A DNA stretch of 64,000 nt from Bacillus sp. S/N-304-OC-R1. Lineage in GTDB: Bacteria; Bacillota; Bacilli; Bacillales; Cytobacillaceae. Below, piece by piece: positions 62,155 to 64,000 of the stretch (position 1 is its first letter; each line of letters begins with the position of its first letter). The DNA lies in assembly GCF_019749375.1 (NCBI RefSeq), contig NZ_JACWFE010000013.1, positions 303,217 through 367,216 on the forward strand, read 5' to 3'. A model generated the notes under the pieces. It saw only the letters and a program-made list of their open reading frames with translations. It had not been told where the DNA came from and made no database searches. A program made the position numbers and the translations under genes.

Positions 62155-62180
62155 AGCCGGACTTTGTCTGGCTTTTTTTG
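62155..62180 (+). terminator. Terminator of yodJ
   Basis: AGCCGGAC - TTT - GTCTGGCT (one wobble), then TTTTTTT. Confidence 0.85.
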
Positions 62181-62292
62181 TTTGAAATTTTGTCGGGCTT
62201 GTGTATTTTCTTTGTTCTTTTTCTCGTAAAAATGGTATTCTATTCATTAAGGAAAGACTGAGGAATTTTTTGATATGAAAGTGGTGAGGATT

Positions 62293-63756
62293 TTGCAAGA
62301 AAATGAAGTCAATCAAGAACCACCAGTTAAACATGCCGGCTTTATCCGCATGAAGAAGTTTCACTTCGTCATGCTTATGTTTTTGATCGTCTTTTTATCT
62401 GTTGGGATCACTGCCTTCGCACTGGCATTCGGTGATGAGAAGGCTGTTGATATGGGTACTGATCGAAGAGAATTTGAAAAGCTGTATACAGCTTTTGATA
62501 CTTTGAATAATTCCTATTTTCAAGAGGTAGATAAAGAAAAACTAATTAATGGTGCTATTAATGGCATGGTTGATGCACTTGATGATCCATATTCTGATTA
62601 TATGTCTGTAGATGAAGCCAAAAGCTTTCATCAGAGCATCTCATCCTCATTTGAAGGAATTGGAGCAGAAATTCAGGAGCAAGGCGGATTTATTTTTGTT
62701 GTTACGCCAATTAAAGGCTCTCCTGCTGAAAAAGCTGGGTTAAAACCTAATGATAAAATTTTATCTGTTGATGGAAAAAGTATTCAAGGAATGAGTGCGA
62801 CTGAAGCAGTCACCTTAATTAGAGGTAAAAAAGGAACGAAAGTAGAGCTTTCTATTCAAAGAGCAGGTATGGATGAAGCATTATCTGTTCCAATTGTTCG
62901 TGATACGATTCCGATTGAGACGGTATATGGTGAAATGATGGAAGATGGAATTGCCAAAGTTCAAATAACATCTTTTTCTGAAAATACTTCAAAGGAATTA
63001 ATCCAGAAGTTAAATGAATTGCAAGGAAAAGGAATGAAGGGATTAGTACTTGATTTAAGACAAAATCCCGGTGGATTACTTAACCAAGCAATTGAAATTT
63101 CAAGTTTATTCGTGCCTGAAGGAAAAACGATTTTCCAAGTAGAAGAACGTAACGGAAAAAGAGAGGAATATAAATCAAAAGGCTCTAATAGTCCAAAGAT
63201 TCCTCTTGTTGTTGTTATTGATAAAGGAAGCGCGAGCGCATCTGAAATTCTTGCTGGAGCGGTTAAAGAATCGGCAAACGTTCCTTTAGTAGGTGAAAAG
63301 TCGTTTGGTAAAGGGACTGTCCAGCGTGCAGAGGATTTTGCTGATGGTTCTAATTTGAAATATACAACTGAAAAATGGCTTACGCCGAAAGGAAATTGGA
63401 TTCATAAAAAAGGAATAAATCCTGATTATGATGTAGCATTGCCTGAATATGCTTCTTTGCCAATTATTAATCCAGACGTCGAACTTAAGCTATCCTTTTC
63501 TTCTGCACAAGTAAAAGTAGCGCAACAAATGTTAAAAGCAATTGGCTACGATCCTGGCAGAGAAGATGGGTTCTTTGATGAAAACACAAAAAGTGCTGTT
63601 GAGAAATTCCAAGCTTCACAAAAGCTTGAAGTTAATGGGGTTTTAAAAGGCGAAACAACATTAAAACTAATGGATCAGCTAAGAGAAAAACTTAACAAAA
63701 ATGATACACAAATTCAAAAAGCTGTTGAAGTATTGAAACAGCAGCTCGGTAAATAA
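62293..63756 (+). CDS. ctpA: C-terminal processing peptidase CtpA (S41)
   Basis: A 487-residue membrane-anchored serine protease. Segments: membrane anchor ~23-46, PDZ ~125-195, S41 protease, and a peptidoglycan-binding domain at ~405-465 (AQQMLKAIGYDPG ... VEKFQASQKLEVNG). The Ser-Lys-Gln triad is Ser315, Lys340 and Gln344 (SASASEILAG; FGKGTVQ), the same spacing as in CtpB. TTG 62293 is chosen because AAAGTGGTGA (62278-62287) lies 5 bases before it; ATG 62275 lacks a site that well spaced. B. subtilis ctpA follows yodJ likewise. Confidence 0.93.
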   Translation: MQENEVNQEPPVKHAGFIRMKKFHFVMLMFLIVFLSVGITAFALAFGDEKAVDMGTDRREFEKLYTAFDTLNNSYFQEVDKEKLINGAINGMVDALDDPYSDYMSVDEAKSFHQSISSSFEGIGAEIQEQGGFIFVVTPIKGSPAEKAGLKPNDKILSVDGKSIQGMSATEAVTLIRGKKGTKVELSIQRAGMDEALSVPIVRDTIPIETVYGEMMEDGIAKVQITSFSENTSKELIQKLNELQGKGMKGLVLDLRQNPGGLLNQAIEISSLFVPEGKTIFQVEERNGKREEYKSKGSNSPKIPLVVVIDKGSASASEILAGAVKESANVPLVGEKSFGKGTVQRAEDFADGSNLKYTTEKWLTPKGNWIHKKGINPDYDVALPEYASLPIINPDVELKLSFSSAQVKVAQQMLKAIGYDPGREDGFFDENTKSAVEKFQASQKLEVNGVLKGETTLKLMDQLREKLNKNDTQIQKAVEVLKQQLGK

Positions 63757-63760
63757 TAAG

Positions 63761-63795
63761 AAGAAGCACTTTCATTTGAAAGTGCTTCTTTTTTC
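63761..63795 (+). terminator. Terminator of ctpA
   Basis: AAGAAGCACTTT - CATTTG - AAAGTGCTTCTT, then TTTTC; a 12-bp perfect stem. Confidence 0.95.
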
Positions 63796-63799
63796 TATT

Positions 63800-63923
63800 G
63801 GCTGTTTTATATAAGATTATTGCTTCTAGCAACATTGGAGACGCAGAGTGGATTGGAGCGAAAGGCACTTGACTCCTGTGGGAGATAAAGGAAAAGTCGA
63901 GACCCCGCAGACGGAACGTCGAG
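63800..63923. repeat. Family A repeat, truncated copy
   Basis: 124 bases aligned without gaps to 15747-15870 (14 mismatches). After CGTCGAG the sequence departs (TTATCATGAACG...), so the right half of the element is missing. The mismatches partly keep pairing: CTGTGGG faces CCCGCAG here instead of CCCACAG, both acceptable with G-T pairs. The last ~75 bases of the window show nothing recognisable. Confidence 0.75.
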
Positions 63924-64000
63924 TTATCATGAACGAAACTAGCTCCTTACTCGTAACATCGTAGGTTAATTTGGTTAGAATGTTTACTGAAAAAGACAAA

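Noticed and set aside
1..64000. Mobile elements, prophage, toxin-antitoxin or restriction-defence genes
   Set aside because: No transposase, integrase, phage structural, toxin-antitoxin or restriction genes were recognised among the coding regions.

Overview
The window is a chromosomal segment of an AT-rich, low-GC Gram-positive spore former of the family Bacillaceae. It is not Bacillus subtilis itself, but many genes are recognisable orthologues of two B. subtilis neighbourhoods: the metA/ypgQ-ypgR/yphP/ypjP/thyB-dfrA/ilvA/ypmP-ypmS/msrAB block, and the yod block (yodTSRQP-kamA, yokU, yozE, yozD, yodL, deoD, yodJ, ctpA). Evidence for the group is Bacillus-type ribosome binding sites, frequent TTG/GTG starts, strong intrinsic terminators, and sporulation-type genes and promoter-like sites. 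No rRNA, tRNA, insertion sequence, prophage or CRISPR array was seen.

Layout. 1-9.3 kb: the C-terminal two thirds of topoisomerase III, MntR with an unusual acidic/Gln-rich tail, a methyltransferase, an AIM24 protein, metA divergent from fhs, an amidohydrolase and DegV. 9.3-13 kb: on the minus strand, a sulfonate/nitrate-type ABC importer and a cysteine-synthase-like enzyme. 13-19 kb: ypgQ, a YfmR/Uup-type ABC-F ATPase, ypgR, bacilliredoxin brxA and a methyltransferase, interrupted by two non-coding, highly structured repeat elements. 19-31 kb: an aminotransferase, ypjP, and a complete tellurite/envelope-stress (Ter) island in two transcription units: terD-terC-citE-like-PRTase-StiP/Pelota-HAD, then yceG-telA-terD2. 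A near-perfect extracytoplasmic sigma promoter (TGAAAC-N16-CGTA) precedes the first unit. 31-42 kb: a secreted zinc metalloprotease of lethal-factor type, thyA-dfrA, ilvA, tatA/tatC, ypmP, a PCYCGC lipoprotein, an orphan sensor kinase, a variant nucleoside hydrolase, and sco-ypmR-ypmS. 42-46.6 kb: a DUF4397 protein, an RsgA-paralogue GTPase behind a leader-peptide attenuator, msrA-msrB, a YjcZ-like small protein and an S66 carboxypeptidase. 46.9-55.3 kb: the lysine/beta-lysine island (yodT-S-R-Q, ablB, a sigma-54 activator, kamA, yokU). 55.4-64 kb: small yoz/yod genes, a D-2-hydroxyacid dehydrogenase, a glycerophosphodiesterase, deoD, yodJ, ctpA, and a second, truncated copy of the first repeat.

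How genes work together. fhs, thyA, dfrA and metA belong to one-carbon/methionine metabolism. The ABC importer plus the cysteine-synthase-like gene suggest sulfur acquisition. brxA, msrA and msrB repair oxidised protein thiols and methionines. The Ter island combines Ca2+-binding TerD proteins, TerC, TelA and the enzymes proposed to make a nucleoside-like metabolite. KamA and AblB make N-epsilon-acetyl-beta-lysine, and YodT/S/R/Q probably degrade it further; a sigma-54 promoter in front of kamA and a sigma-E-like promoter in front of yodT suggest two expression regimes.

The most interesting candidates for something not previously described are: (1) the promoter + 23-codon leader ORF + mutually exclusive terminator/antiterminator upstream of the RsgA paralogue (42823-43050), which looks like ribosome-sensing attenuation of a ribosome-maturation GTPase; (2) the fully equipped sigma-54 switch (activator, enhancer palindrome, -24/-12 box) on kamA; and (3) the large multi-hairpin repeat at 17744-17985. 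All coordinates and motifs were read by eye; no homology search or folding software was run.
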